The notes under the pieces were generated by a model. The model was given only the letters and a program-made list of their open reading frames with translations. It searched no databases and was not told the origin of the DNA. A stretch of DNA of 64,000 nt from JAJDZL01 sp965220665 (GTDB taxonomy: Bacteria > Pseudomonadota > Gammaproteobacteria > Arenicellales > JAJDZL01), in contig CBDCQQ010000005.1 of assembly GCA_965220665.1 (NCBI GenBank), forward strand, positions 1,612,001 through 1,676,000, written 5' to 3'. Every line of letters begins with the position of its first letter. Position 1 is the first letter of the stretch. Below are positions 34,918-44,586 of this stretch, in pieces. Position numbers and translations under genes: made by a program.

Positions 34918-35003
34918 GAATGATTGGGTTTCACTGCCGAATTATCGGCCTGTGAGGACAGACTTGGAGTTCGACGCGCGAACAGGAAAAACTTTGAGGT
35001 AAA

Positions 35004-36737
35004 TTACCCCAGCATTTCTACCATCTTGTCCCGCATCACAAACTTTTGCGGTTTGCCTGTAATGGTCATCGGAAATTCTTCCACAAATTTGAAGTGGGCA
35101 GGAATCTTGAAGTGTGAGATCTGGTCCTGACAAAACTCTCGAAGTTCTGATTCATCCACATCGACACCGGGTTTTGCGATGACCCATGCGCAAACCACTT
35201 CTCCATACTTTTCATCTGGGATGCCGAAAATCTGCACATCACTGATTTTCGGATTTCGAATCAGAAATTCTTCAATTTCGCGAGGATAAATGTTCTCTCC
35301 ACCGCGGATGATCATGTCTTTAACTCGGCCAACGATGGAGCAGTAACCCTCTTCATCGAAAATGCCAAGATCTCCTGAATGCATCCAGGAGTCCACGATG
35401 CTTTCTCGGGTTCTGGCTTCATCATCCCAGTAGCCCATCATCACTGCATACCCTCGAGTGCAAAGTTCGCCCTTGGTTCCGATGGGAACAGTCACTCCAT
35501 CCTGATCAACAATTTTGACCTCCAGATGGGGATGCACTCGACCGATGGTTTCGCAGCGTTTATCGATTGGATCATCTGTAAAACCTTGAAAGGACACAGG
35601 GGAAGTCTCAGTCATACCGTAACAAATTGTCACTTCTGGCATATTCATTTCTGTATAGATTCGTCGCATCACCTCAACCGGACAGGGTGCGCCAGCCATA
35701 ATTCCTGTTCGCATACTGGAGAGGTCACGAGGTTTTCGCTCCAGGTCTTCTAACATTGCAACAAACATGGTCGGTACGCCATAAACCGCCGTGCACTGTT
35801 CTTTTTCCAGGGCATCCAGTGTTTGCGCTGGATTGAATGCTTCGCCCGGAAAGATCATTGTTGCACCTTTACTGAGTACGCCTAGAACTCCCATGGCCAT
35901 TCCAAAACAGTGATACAAAGGAACTGGAATAGCCAGTCGGTCTTTTTCTGTCATGTCGATTAGGCTGGTGCAAAACCGGGCGTTGTTGATGATGTTGAAG
36001 TGTGACAGCGTTGCTCCCTTTGGCTGTCCAGTCGTTCCAGACGTGAATTGAATGTTGATGGCATCTTCGGGTTTGAGATCCTTGTTGATGTCTGGCATTA
36101 GACTCAAATCTTCTGGACCCCCAAGTTTCGAAAGTTGATTGAAGGAAAAAGCACCTGGACCGGGATCATCATCCATGACCACAACAGATCGAAGTTGTGG
36201 AAGCTTTTCGGATTGCAATTGCCCAGGTTCACAGGAATCAAGTTCCGGTGCGAGTTTCCGAAGCATTCCGATGTAATCCGACGACTTAAAGGATTTGGCA
36301 CAGACAATCGCTTTGCACCCAACCTTGTTTAATGCGTATTCAAGTTCGGATAATCGATACGCCGGGTTGATGTTCACCAGCACCAGTCCAAGACGTGCCG
36401 CCGCAAACTGGGTTAGCACCCATTCGTATCGATTTGGAGACCAGATACCAATTCGATCACCTTTGACCATGCCAAGTGTGTGTATGCCGGCAGCAAGTTC
36501 ATCAACTGTCCTTTCAAGTTCCTCGTAGCTCATCCTGATGTTTTGCTCCAGGAACACGAGTGCCTCCTTTTTTGGAAACATGTCAGCCGTTGCCGATAAG
36601 AGACGCGGAATGGTTATGCTGGCAAATACTGGTTCCGTAGTTCCGCGAAAGTAGGAAGGCTTACTTGTCGTATCAGCGGTCGAACCTGTGTTCAAAGTGG
36701 TCATTTCCTCACTCAGCTGGTCATTCTGATTTGGCAT
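35004..36737 (-). CDS. AMP-forming acyl-CoA synthetase
   Basis: 577 residues of the ANL superfamily. The P-loop is IQFTSGTTGQPKGA, the A5 motif ICYGMTETSPVSF, the hinge MHSGDLGIFDEEGY, then GRVKDMIIRGGENIYPREIEE. The A10 lysine is in MTITGKPQKF. It activates a carboxylic acid, most likely a medium-chain fatty acid, as acyl-AMP and then acyl-CoA in the cytoplasm. It converges on the DMFase-like operon and has no gene partner, so the substrate is open. Confidence 0.9.
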   Translation of the reverse strand: MPNQNDQLSEEMTTLNTGSTADTTSKPSYFRGTTEPVFASITIPRLLSATADMFPKKEALVFLEQNIRMSYEELERTVDELAAGIHTLGMVKGDRIGIWSPNRYEWVLTQFAAARLGLVLVNINPAYRLSELEYALNKVGCKAIVCAKSFKSSDYIGMLRKLAPELDSCEPGQLQSEKLPQLRSVVVMDDDPGPGAFSFNQLSKLGGPEDLSLMPDINKDLKPEDAINIQFTSGTTGQPKGATLSHFNIINNARFCTSLIDMTEKDRLAIPVPLYHCFGMAMGVLGVLSKGATMIFPGEAFNPAQTLDALEKEQCTAVYGVPTMFVAMLEDLERKPRDLSSMRTGIMAGAPCPVEVMRRIYTEMNMPEVTICYGMTETSPVSFQGFTDDPIDKRCETIGRVHPHLEVKIVDQDGVTVPIGTKGELCTRGYAVMMGYWDDEARTRESIVDSWMHSGDLGIFDEEGYCSIVGRVKDMIIRGGENIYPREIEEFLIRNPKISDVQIFGIPDEKYGEVVCAWVIAKPGVDVDESELREFCQDQISHFKIPAHFKFVEEFPMTITGKPQKFVMRDKMVEMLG

Positions 36738-37148
36738 CTTCTTTCACCTTTGGGTTTGCCGCGATTTGCAGATTTGTTCGACGCCACGTGCAACCTGCAG
36801 AAAACTGAAATACTTGTGATATTTATCTGTCAATCGGATTCCGAAAATTTGATTGAAAATCAAAGAACTAAAACCGTTTGATACAGACTTAATGGTTTGA
36901 TTTGGCAAAGTTAACGAATGCGATGATTGTACCAATTCTTATAAACTCAATTCGATAGCGATGTCAAGAAATTCAGCCGACTCATGAAGGCTGACAACAG
37001 CAGAAAAAGCTTGATCGAGGGTAAAGTTCGTCAAGTGAGCTAGTATTTCCAACCATGCGATCTGAGACCACTCAATTGAATGTGGCGAACTGCTAAAATC
37101 CAATTTTGTCGATATCAACAAATTTGAGTGAGACAAGCGGTTCGAGTC
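36738..37148. other. Divergent intergenic region
   Basis: 411 bases between the acyl-CoA synthetase and the flavin reductase fusion gene, which diverge. No coding sequence is convincing. It should contain both promoters. I found no clear -10/-35 pair or operator. A GTG at 37128 is in frame with the next gene and would lengthen it by seven residues. Confidence 0.55.
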
Positions 37149-38330
37149 ATGGCCGATGAGCTGAAATCTGGAATTCGAGATCAATTTCTTGAAGGTATGA
37201 GTCATGCAGCATGTACTGTCAACGTCGTCACGACTGATGGCGCTGCCGGACGAGCCGGGGTGACTGTTTCGGCAATGTCATCTGTATCGGCTGATACGCC
37301 CAAACCAACACTCTTGGTTTGCATTAACCGCTTAAGCCTGACGGCACAGAAAATCATCGAAAACGGAGTCTTTTGTGTGAATGTCTTAAGGGATGACCAG
37401 GCATTTGTATCGGATACTTTTGCCGGACGCCACATTGATCAATTTACTGACAAGTTTGAATGTGCTGAATGGACTTCAATACCGTCAGGTGCACCTCGCG
37501 TAGTTGATCCACTGGTCGCATTCGACTGTCGTTTGCTTTCATCGAATCTGGTTGGCACCCATCACGTATGTTTTGGTGAGGTGGCCGATATCTTTGTTGC
37601 CCAGCGAGGTTCGCCACTGATTTATGCCAATCGGGCTTACGGTGCCACTTCAAGAATTCAGCATACCGCTTCAATTAATGCAGTGCATAGAGGCAAGGAG
37701 AATCAACTGACTGTCGGTTGCTTTCACACCTTTGGTCCTTACTTTGTGCCGGAAATCATTCGAAACCTGATGACAAAGGATCCAACCCGATCAATTAAGT
37801 TAATTGAAGGCGATCAGCGAAAGGTTCAGGAAAGCCTGCTGGCGGGTGAAGTCGAAATTGCACTGCTATATGACCTAGATCTCCCGCAAGACTTGGATGT
37901 TACCTTTCTGACAAAGCTAAATCCATACGTATTGCTCGCGGAAGGGCACCCACTGGCTGAACAATCGACACTGACTCCGTTTGATCTTGATCAATATCCA
38001 ATGGTGCTTTTGGATGCACCACCAAGCGGTGACTACTTCATTGGAATTCTCAAAGCATCAGGCGTTACGCCACAGATCGCATATCGGTCTTCAAGCTTTG
38101 AAATGGTGCGCGGTCTGGTTGGGCACGGTCTGGGCTACACGCTGCTCGCAACAAAACCAGCTTCGCCGATGACATATGACGGGCTTGCGTTGGTCAGTCG
38201 TCAGCTGATGGCAAAAGCTGAACCCAGTCAAATTGCTCTCGTCCGTCGAAAAAATGTTGAACTGTCCAAACCTGCCTATGAATTTCAGGAGTTTTGCAAG
38301 GCCTATTTTTCCGAGTTTGGAACCGTCTAA
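37149..38330 (+). CDS. Flavin reductase fused to a LysR-type effector-binding domain
   Basis: 393 residues in two parts. Residues 10-170 are a flavin-reductase-like (HpaC/DIM6-NTAB) FMN-binding domain: ACTVNVVTTD, VTVSAMSSVSADTPKPTLLV, SLTAQKIIENGVFCVNVL, GEVADIFVAQRGSPLIYANR. Residues about 186-390 are a LysR-family substrate-binding domain: LTVGCFHTFGPYFVPEI, EIALLYDLDLP, PYVLLAEGHPLAE, VLLDAPPSGDYFI, GLGYTLLA. There is no helix-turn-helix, so it is not a transcription factor in the usual sense. It may be a flavin reductase whose activity or partner choice depends on a small ligand. No monooxygenase partner is adjacent. Start ATG 37149 or GTG 37128. Confidence 0.85.
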   Translation: MADELKSGIRDQFLEGMSHAACTVNVVTTDGAAGRAGVTVSAMSSVSADTPKPTLLVCINRLSLTAQKIIENGVFCVNVLRDDQAFVSDTFAGRHIDQFTDKFECAEWTSIPSGAPRVVDPLVAFDCRLLSSNLVGTHHVCFGEVADIFVAQRGSPLIYANRAYGATSRIQHTASINAVHRGKENQLTVGCFHTFGPYFVPEIIRNLMTKDPTRSIKLIEGDQRKVQESLLAGEVEIALLYDLDLPQDLDVTFLTKLNPYVLLAEGHPLAEQSTLTPFDLDQYPMVLLDAPPSGDYFIGILKASGVTPQIAYRSSSFEMVRGLVGHGLGYTLLATKPASPMTYDGLALVSRQLMAKAEPSQIALVRRKNVELSKPAYEFQEFCKAYFSEFGTV

Positions 38331-38663
38331 TCTGCGAATTTGTTGCCCAAATTAGCGAACTAACAGAAAAAAATCCGACCGACAAAACCATTCCCTCATT
38401 CAGGCAGGTGGATTTGGAACCACAAACGTCATGGATAGAGCTTTTCTTCTCGAATTGGCTGAATCGATGGGAAAGACCTCCTTCTGAATCATCGTCGTTG
38501 TTGTGCTGCTGGTCGCACGGGGTGGTTGGTATCAGGATACCGCTAGAAAACCGCAAGCGAAATAGCGGGTGTTTTCCTGAGCAAAGGAGAATTCAATTCC
38601 TAAATTTTCGTGAACTTATAATCAACTGAAAACACTAAACGTACAAGATAAGGAGTTCAGAAA
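38331..38663. other. Intergenic region before frmA
   Basis: 333 bases without a supported gene. A TATAAT at 38617-38622 may be the -10 box for frmA, with only a weak -35 (CAATTC region). AAGGAG near 38650 is the ribosome-binding site for the GTG at 38664. A 111-codon frame that overlaps the end of the fusion gene has no start signal or family features. Confidence 0.5.
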
Positions 38664-39776
38664 GTGCAAACTGAAGCAGCCGTTGCCTACGAAGCAGGCA
38701 AACCACTACAAATTGAAACAGTTGAACTTGATGGTCCGAAAGCCGGCGAAGTTCTGATTGAGGTCAAGGCGACTGGAGTCTGCCATACCGACGAATTCAC
38801 TTTGTCGGGTGCTGACCCAGAAGGCATTTTTCCCGCCATCTTGGGGCATGAAGGCGCAGGTGTGGTCGTCGATGTTGGTGCTGGCGTTACCACTGTCAAG
38901 AAAGGTGATCACGTGATCCCGCTCTATACACCTGAATGCCGTCAGTGCGATTACTGTACCAGTGGTAAGACCAATCTCTGTCAGGCGATACGAGAAACCC
39001 AAGGTCAGGGCATCATGCCAGATGGCACCAGCCGCTTTTCAATCGGTGCAGATACCGTTTACCACTACATGGGAACCTCGACTTTTTCAAATTACACCGT
39101 GGTACCTGAAATTGCCGTGGCCAAGATTCGAGAAGATGCACCCTTTGACAAGGTTTGTTACATTGGTTGCGGCGTCACGACTGGAATCGGTGCCGTGATT
39201 AATACCGCCAAGGTGCAGCCTGGTGACAATGTTGTCGTCTTTGGTCTGGGTGGAATTGGTCTTAACGTGATCCAGGGTGCCAGAATTGCAGGCGCCGACA
39301 TGATAGTGGGAGTCGATATCAATCCAGCCCGTGAAGAGCTTGCAACAGCATTCGGCATGACACACTTTGTCAACCCGAATGAAGTCGAAGACGATTTGGC
39401 TCCATACATCGTGTCACTGACCGGAGGTGGTGCAGATTTCAGCTTTGAGTGTGTCGGAAACGTTGATCTCATGCGCGCAGCACTGGAATGCTGCCACAAG
39501 GGCTGGGGTGAGAGCATCATCATTGGTGTGGCTGGTGCGGGTCAGGAAATCAGTACTCGGCCTTTCCAACTGGTTACTGGGCGCGTCTGGCGTGGCACCG
39601 CATTTGGCGGAGCCAGGGGCAGAACTGATGTACCGAAAATTGTCGACTGGTACATGGATGGCAAGATCAATATTGATGAGATGATTACTCACAAGATGCC
39701 GCTGTCGCAGATCAACGATGCGTTTGACCTGATGCATGCAGGCAAGTCGATTCGTAGCGTGATCGAATTTAACTGA
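38664..39776 (+). CDS. frmA: S-(hydroxymethyl)glutathione dehydrogenase (class III alcohol dehydrogenase)
   Basis: 370 residues. Catalytic zinc ligands lie in GVCHTDEFTLSG and ILGHEGAG, and the structural-zinc cysteines in ECRQCDYCTSGKTNLC. The NAD-binding GLGGIGLNVIQGA is intact. It oxidises the glutathione adduct of formaldehyde to S-formylglutathione. It is followed 8 nt later by the hydrolase that completes the pathway. Formaldehyde from demethylation of methylated amines (see the flavoenzyme at 51183) is the expected source. GTG start with AAGGAG upstream. Confidence 0.94.
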   Translation: MQTEAAVAYEAGKPLQIETVELDGPKAGEVLIEVKATGVCHTDEFTLSGADPEGIFPAILGHEGAGVVVDVGAGVTTVKKGDHVIPLYTPECRQCDYCTSGKTNLCQAIRETQGQGIMPDGTSRFSIGADTVYHYMGTSTFSNYTVVPEIAVAKIREDAPFDKVCYIGCGVTTGIGAVINTAKVQPGDNVVVFGLGGIGLNVIQGARIAGADMIVGVDINPAREELATAFGMTHFVNPNEVEDDLAPYIVSLTGGGADFSFECVGNVDLMRAALECCHKGWGESIIIGVAGAGQEISTRPFQLVTGRVWRGTAFGGARGRTDVPKIVDWYMDGKINIDEMITHKMPLSQINDAFDLMHAGKSIRSVIEFN

Positions 39777-39784
39777 CAGAATTG

Positions 39785-40621
39785 ATGGAAATAGTTAGTG
39801 AACATCGATCGTTTGGCGGTGTCCAGGGCATTTATCGACATGAATCGCAATGCACCGGTACACCGATGCAGTTTTCGGTCTATTTGCCGTCGGCAGTTGC
39901 TGAGTCACATTGTGCGGTCTTATGGTTTCTCTCTGGGCTGACTTGTACCGAAGAGAACTTTACCGTCAAGGCTGGCGCTCAGCAGTTTGCATCTCGCCAT
40001 AACCTGATTCTAGTTGCACCGGATACCAGTCCCCGTGGTGCAGGCATTCCCGGAGAGGATGACACCTACGATTTTGGTACCGGTGCTGGATTCTATGTTG
40101 ACGCGACTGAATCGCCTTGGTCGCGCAACTATCAGATGTACACCTACGTTACCCGCGAACTACAAGAGCTGGTCATTTCAAATTTTCCCGCCGACCCTTC
40201 CCGACAGGGAATTACGGGGCATTCCATGGGTGGGCACGGAGCGTTGACAATTGGCCTTAAGAACACGAACCTGTTTCAGTCAATTTCTGCGTTCGCACCT
40301 ATATGTGCTCCAACCCAATGCCCTTGGGGTCGAAAGGCACTGAGCGGATATTTGGGACTAAATGAAACTTTGTGGTCTGACTATGATGCAACCGAGCTGA
40401 TTAAACGCGGATTCAGGAGCCAAACCATCTTAGTCGATCAAGGTGAGGCAGACGGTTTTCTGGAAGAGCAGTTGAAACCCGAACTACTTTCCGCGGCCTG
40501 TGAAGCAGCCGGCCAGTCCCTGCAGCTTCGCATGCAGCCAGGCTATGACCACAGTTACTATTTCATTTCGAGTTTTATTGAAGACCACATTGAGTTTCAC
40601 GCGACGAAACTGAATGGATAG
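39785..40621 (+). CDS. frmB: S-formylglutathione hydrolase
   Basis: 279 residues of the esterase-D family. The CTEENFTVKAGAQ segment is family-specific. The nucleophile is in GHSMGGHGAL, the acid in DQGEADGF, and the His in GYDHSYYFISSF. It releases formate and glutathione from S-formylglutathione. The start ATG at 39785 directly follows an in-frame TTG. It forms an operon with frmA. Confidence 0.95.
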   Translation: MEIVSEHRSFGGVQGIYRHESQCTGTPMQFSVYLPSAVAESHCAVLWFLSGLTCTEENFTVKAGAQQFASRHNLILVAPDTSPRGAGIPGEDDTYDFGTGAGFYVDATESPWSRNYQMYTYVTRELQELVISNFPADPSRQGITGHSMGGHGALTIGLKNTNLFQSISAFAPICAPTQCPWGRKALSGYLGLNETLWSDYDATELIKRGFRSQTILVDQGEADGFLEEQLKPELLSAACEAAGQSLQLRMQPGYDHSYYFISSFIEDHIEFHATKLNG

Positions 40622-40770
40622 ATTTGGCTTCAAAATTTCGACCGGTGTAGCAGATCGATCTCTCAATAAAACAGCTAGCAACTAAATTTCAGTAAAACAC
40701 TATTACGTTCAGTAAAAAATGGCAAAAAAGCTACAAATTTGTTCAAACATACTATAAAGTTAGACTCTCA

Positions 40771-40790
40771 AAGTTTGATCATTCAAACTT
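40771..40790. promoter_or_regulatory. Inverted repeat upstream of the betaine transporter binding protein
   Basis: AAGTTTGA-TCAT-TCAAACTT, perfect 8-bp arms with a 4-nt spacer, about 60 bases before the gene. It overlaps TATAAA at 40790-40795, a possible -10 box, so a bound regulator would block transcription. Two copies of TTCAGTAAAA occur further upstream (about 40688 and 40709). Confidence 0.4.
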
Positions 40791-40851
40791 ATAAATAAAT
40801 TCAATTAAATGCCGTTTGGCAAAAAATTTAAATTTCATTAAGGAGGTCCTG

Positions 40852-41805
40852 ATGAAGTTACTAAAAAGAGTAATTGCAGCAAGCGCGGCTCTGTTTATGA
40901 TGGTCGGAACCACGCAGGCAGCTGATGTTGTAATTGGTTCACCAAACTGGCCGTCGGTGCAAGCGACTGCCTACATTCTCAAAGTGGTACTGGAAGAAAA
41001 CCTGGGTCTTGAAGTTGAAGTCCAAAACGGTACGAATCCGGTTGTATTCGAAGCCATGGATAAAGGAAGCATGCATGTACATCCCGAAGTCTGGCTGCCG
41101 AATCAGGATAATCTGCACAACACCTATGTTAAGGAAAAAGGCTCCGTGTTGATGAATCCGAATGGCGTTTCTGCCTTTCAGGGAATTTGCGCGACCAAGC
41201 ACACAGCAGACACTCTGGGTGTAAGCAAGATCACTGACCTGACTGACCCATCGATTGCTGCTCAGTTTGATACAAACGGCGATGGCAAAGGTGAAGTCTG
41301 GATCGGTGCTACGGGTTGGGCCTCAACGAATATTGAAAAAATTCGCGCCAAGAGTTATGGCTATGCCGAAACTCTGGATCTCACCGAGATGGACGAAACC
41401 CTCGCAATGGCCAACCTTGATGCTGCAGTGCAGCAGCAGAAGCCATTCGTGTTTTTCTGCTATACCCCACATCATATGTTTGAGTTGCATGATCTAGTAG
41501 TCCTGGAAGAACCTGCGCACGATCCCGCTAAATGGGTTGTGCATCAGCCAACTGATAATCCAAACTGGTTGGAAGAGTCAATGGCAGGCGTCGCGTGGAA
41601 AGATGCTAATCTGCACATCCACTATGCGAAGTCACTTGAAGAATCTCAGCCAGAGGCAGCAGCGATTCTGAATAAGGTTACTCTGACGACCGATCAGGTC
41701 AGTTCCATGGTATACAGTGTTATCGTAGACAAGATGACACTGGAAGATCTGGCTGCTTCCTGGGTTGAAGCGAATGCAGCATCTGTTGATGAGTGGCTGC
41801 GTTAA
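40852..41805 (+). CDS. proX: Glycine-betaine-type ABC transporter substrate-binding protein (ProX/OpuAC-like)
   Basis: 317 residues from the ATG at 40852, preceded by AAGGAGG. A signal peptide (MKLLKRVIAASAALFMMVGTTQAA) leads to the OpuAC-type start DVVIGSPNWPSVQATAYILK. Trp and His residues in SPNWPS and HPEVWLPNQ could build the aromatic cage for a quaternary amine. It is periplasmic. A strong hairpin terminator lies between it and the ATPase gene, so it is expected to be made in excess. Confidence 0.88.
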   Translation: MKLLKRVIAASAALFMMVGTTQAADVVIGSPNWPSVQATAYILKVVLEENLGLEVEVQNGTNPVVFEAMDKGSMHVHPEVWLPNQDNLHNTYVKEKGSVLMNPNGVSAFQGICATKHTADTLGVSKITDLTDPSIAAQFDTNGDGKGEVWIGATGWASTNIEKIRAKSYGYAETLDLTEMDETLAMANLDAAVQQQKPFVFFCYTPHHMFELHDLVVLEEPAHDPAKWVVHQPTDNPNWLEESMAGVAWKDANLHIHYAKSLEESQPEAAAILNKVTLTTDQVSSMVYSVIVDKMTLEDLAASWVEANAASVDEWLR

Positions 41806-41872
41806 TTTAGTTTTCAATCCACTAAGAATAAAAGAGACTCACAGTCAATTTAGTAAAAATCGATGAAGAAGA

Positions 41873-41907
41873 GCGGTGCAGTGTAGCAGTACATTGCACC
41901 GCTTTTT
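41873..41907 (+). terminator. Intrinsic terminator/attenuator between proX and proV
   Basis: 13-bp stem with one wobble pair (GCGGTGCAGTGTA / TACATTGCACCGC), loop GCAG, then TTTTT. It would end most transcripts after proX and leave read-through for the downstream genes. The stem core and the following GCATCTAG recur at 46159-46200. Confidence 0.8.
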
Positions 41908-41989
41908 GCATCTAGACTCAATTGACAGGACTGACGGAATGCATTGTCTAAAGCGTTTCGCAGTCTGAATATTAGAAAGCGAGCATTTC

Positions 41990-43048
41990 ATGAATGATAA
42001 TGAAAAAGATGTAGTTATAGAACTAAAAAATGCCTGGAAAATTTTCGGTGAACGTGCCCCAGAAGCCATGGCAGCAGTTGAATCAGAAGGCATTGGCAAG
42101 GCTGAAGTTCTGGAACGTTATGGCGCGGTAGTGGGAATCGCAGATTGCAGTTTTACTGTCCGTCGTGGGGAGATTTTTTGCATTATGGGCCTATCGGGTA
42201 GTGGCAAATCAACTCTGGTTCGCCACGTCAATCGGCTCATTGAACCGACTTCCGGGGAAATTTATCTGCTGGGTGAAGATGTAATGAAACTCTCACCAAC
42301 AGCGCTGAGGGAAATGCGTGCCAAAAGAATTGGAATGGTGTTCCAGCACATGGCATTGCTACCTCATCGGTCGGTTCGAGACAACGTAGCTTATCCACTG
42401 GAAATTCGCGGCGAATCCAAATCTAGACGCTGGGATGTATCTCAACACTCACTGTCTCTCGTTGGTTTGGATGGTTTTGAAGATCGATTTCCGCGTGAGC
42501 TTTCCGGAGGTATGCAGCAACGCGTTGGACTTGCCAGAGCGCTGGCGTCCGATCCGGATGTGCTGTTAATGGATGAGCCATTCAGCGCATTGGACCCACT
42601 GATTCGCCGGCAATTACAGGATCAGTTTATGGCCCTGTCGGACCAGTTGCACAAGACGACATTGTTCATCACGCACGATCTCGACGAGGCGATTCGCTTG
42701 GGTACGAGGATTGCGATCATGAAAGATGGTCGAATTGTGCAAATAGGTACACCTGAGGAGATTGTCACCAATCCCGCTGATGATTACGTCCGAGACTTCG
42801 TACAGAACATCTCGAAACTGAAACTGGTATTTGCTCACACGATTCAAACACCAATCAGCAAATATCAACCAGTAGACGGTGATGATTTGAGCCAGTCGCC
42901 ACGAGTGTCACAGGATGTTGATCTGGACTATCTGATTGACGTTGCCACGAACACCACCCAGCCAACCGTGACCACCAATGAAAGTGGAAATGACGTCGGA
43001 GTTGTCTCGAAGGACCGGCTGTTGCAAGGAATCCGGGATGGCAAGTGA
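41990..43048 (+). CDS. proV: Glycine-betaine-type ABC transporter ATP-binding protein (ProV-like)
   Basis: 352 residues. Walker A is IMGLSGSGKST, the Q-loop GMVFQHMALLPHR, the signature LSGGMQQRV, and Walker B VLLMDEPFSALD. The N-terminal segment with FGERAPEAMAAV is typical of ProV. The last 75 residues are not CBS domains of the usual kind, so osmotic sensing through CBS is not evident. The stop overlaps the start of the first permease gene (TGATG). Confidence 0.9.
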   Translation: MNDNEKDVVIELKNAWKIFGERAPEAMAAVESEGIGKAEVLERYGAVVGIADCSFTVRRGEIFCIMGLSGSGKSTLVRHVNRLIEPTSGEIYLLGEDVMKLSPTALREMRAKRIGMVFQHMALLPHRSVRDNVAYPLEIRGESKSRRWDVSQHSLSLVGLDGFEDRFPRELSGGMQQRVGLARALASDPDVLLMDEPFSALDPLIRRQLQDQFMALSDQLHKTTLFITHDLDEAIRLGTRIAIMKDGRIVQIGTPEEIVTNPADDYVRDFVQNISKLKLVFAHTIQTPISKYQPVDGDDLSQSPRVSQDVDLDYLIDVATNTTQPTVTTNESGNDVGVVSKDRLLQGIRDGK

Positions 43049-44586
43049 TGGCAGAAAATTCTCAACCTGACGTAACAAAAGATATTCCAAAAATTGACCT
43101 TAGCGATTCAATTCGCGAGTTTTCCGGTCAGAACAGCGACTATTACGTAGAGACGCTGTCGCAAATTCAGGCGACTGGAGAAAATCTCAATATCTGGAAT
43201 AAAGCTGCACTGCTATGCGGTCCCGCCTGGTGTGCAGCCCGGGGGCTTTGGAACCTGTTCTGGTTATTTACTATCGCGGAACTCGTCGCACTGGTTCAAC
43301 TCGGTAAAGGTATCTGGGGTGATTTAGGTGCCTCGAAAATCGCCGAAGCTGAGCAACTCACCAAACGAGCGCATGACCTGCGATTGGAAGCAGGTGTTGC
43401 AGGAGTCACAGGTGATGAAAGTGCGGAATCCTCTGCAGAAATCGCTATAAACCTGGAAAAAGCCGCCGATCTTGCAATACAGGAGGCACAAGCCGCTGCT
43501 AGTACCTGGTGGCTATACCTCATTGCAGGGATTGTGCTGTATGCTGTATTGCGATATGTTCTTGGCAAATTCGCCAACCGCTTGTACGAGTTGCAATACT
43601 CTGCCTGGCGCTTGAACAAAAAGATTGCCAGTGGGTTCAGTATGCAGCGATTAACGATCGCATTAGTCATTCTGGTAATTCTAGTACCGTTGACACTTTA
43701 CCGATTTACGGTATCCAGTCCCGTTGAATGGCTTGTTGATGTTCCTGTCGATAATGCATATTACACCAACAGCGCCAATGCTTTGGAAGGCTGGTTTGAT
43801 CGCACCGCGGAAGCGGGCAAAGGCATTTTCGATGGAATCACGGCAGGAGCTCAATCAGTTCTTGACGCGATGGAACTGCTGTTGGTTGATGCACCATGGC
43901 CGGTTGTAGTAGTCTTTCTTGTGGTAATTGCATGGCGGGTCGCAAGTATCCGGGTCGCAATATTTACTGCAGCTTCCCTTTGCTACATAGGATTTCTAGG
44001 ACTATGGGAGGCCAGCATGGTAAGTATCGTGCTGGTTGGTGCAGCAGCGTTTTTCTGTATTCTGATTGGTATTCCTTTGGGAATCTGGTTTTCACGGAGT
44101 GAAAGAGCTTACGCTGTGGCACGCCCGATTCTGGACCTTATGCAGACGATACCCCCATTTGTGTATCTCATTCCAATTATTGCATTCTTCGGAACCGGAC
44201 GGGTGCCTGGAATTCTGGCTACGATCATCTTTGCCATGCCACCGGTAATTCGGTTGACGGCATTGGGTCTGCGACAGGTACCAAGCACCGTGGTTGAAGC
44301 TGCCGTTGCATTTGGTGCAACAAAGTGGAGAATACTGATTGGCGTTGAATTGCCGCTTGCCACACCTGCCATTATGACTGGCGTCAATCAGACGATTCTG
44401 ATGAGCTTGTCTATGGTGGTGATCGCATCACTGATTGGTGCGAAAGGCTTGGGTCAGGAAGTGTTGACTGCATTGCAGTACGTCGCCAAGGGCCAGGGTA
44501 TTCTGGCAGGACTGGCTATTCTCTTTTGTGCAATGATGCTCGACCGCATCGTTCAGGGAAGATTTCAAAGACAGGAGGATCAATAA
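43048..44586 (+). CDS. ProW-type permease with N-terminal DUF2628-like domain, paralogue 1
   Basis: 512 residues, far longer than a usual ProW (about 280-350). Residues about 20-75 (FSGQNSDYYVETLSQI...WNKAALLCGPAWCAARGLWNLFW) match the pattern of DUF2628 membrane proteins. A charged helical stretch (95-150) and a membrane segment follow. Residues about 285-505 form the MetI-type permease, with PVLDLMQTIPPFVYLIPI-like and EAAVAFGATKWRILIGVELP segments; the latter is the ATPase-contact loop. A near-identical architecture is encoded directly downstream, so the channel is probably a heterodimer. Confidence 0.82.
   Translation: MAENSQPDVTKDIPKIDLSDSIREFSGQNSDYYVETLSQIQATGENLNIWNKAALLCGPAWCAARGLWNLFWLFTIAELVALVQLGKGIWGDLGASKIAEAEQLTKRAHDLRLEAGVAGVTGDESAESSAEIAINLEKAADLAIQEAQAAASTWWLYLIAGIVLYAVLRYVLGKFANRLYELQYSAWRLNKKIASGFSMQRLTIALVILVILVPLTLYRFTVSSPVEWLVDVPVDNAYYTNSANALEGWFDRTAEAGKGIFDGITAGAQSVLDAMELLLVDAPWPVVVVFLVVIAWRVASIRVAIFTAASLCYIGFLGLWEASMVSIVLVGAAAFFCILIGIPLGIWFSRSERAYAVARPILDLMQTIPPFVYLIPIIAFFGTGRVPGILATIIFAMPPVIRLTALGLRQVPSTVVEAAVAFGATKWRILIGVELPLATPAIMTGVNQTILMSLSMVVIASLIGAKGLGQEVLTALQYVAKGQGILAGLAILFCAMMLDRIVQGRFQRQEDQ

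Noticed and set aside
38294..38629. 111-codon frame after the flavin reductase fusion gene
   Set aside because: It overlaps the end of that gene in another frame and lacks a ribosome-binding site or family signature.
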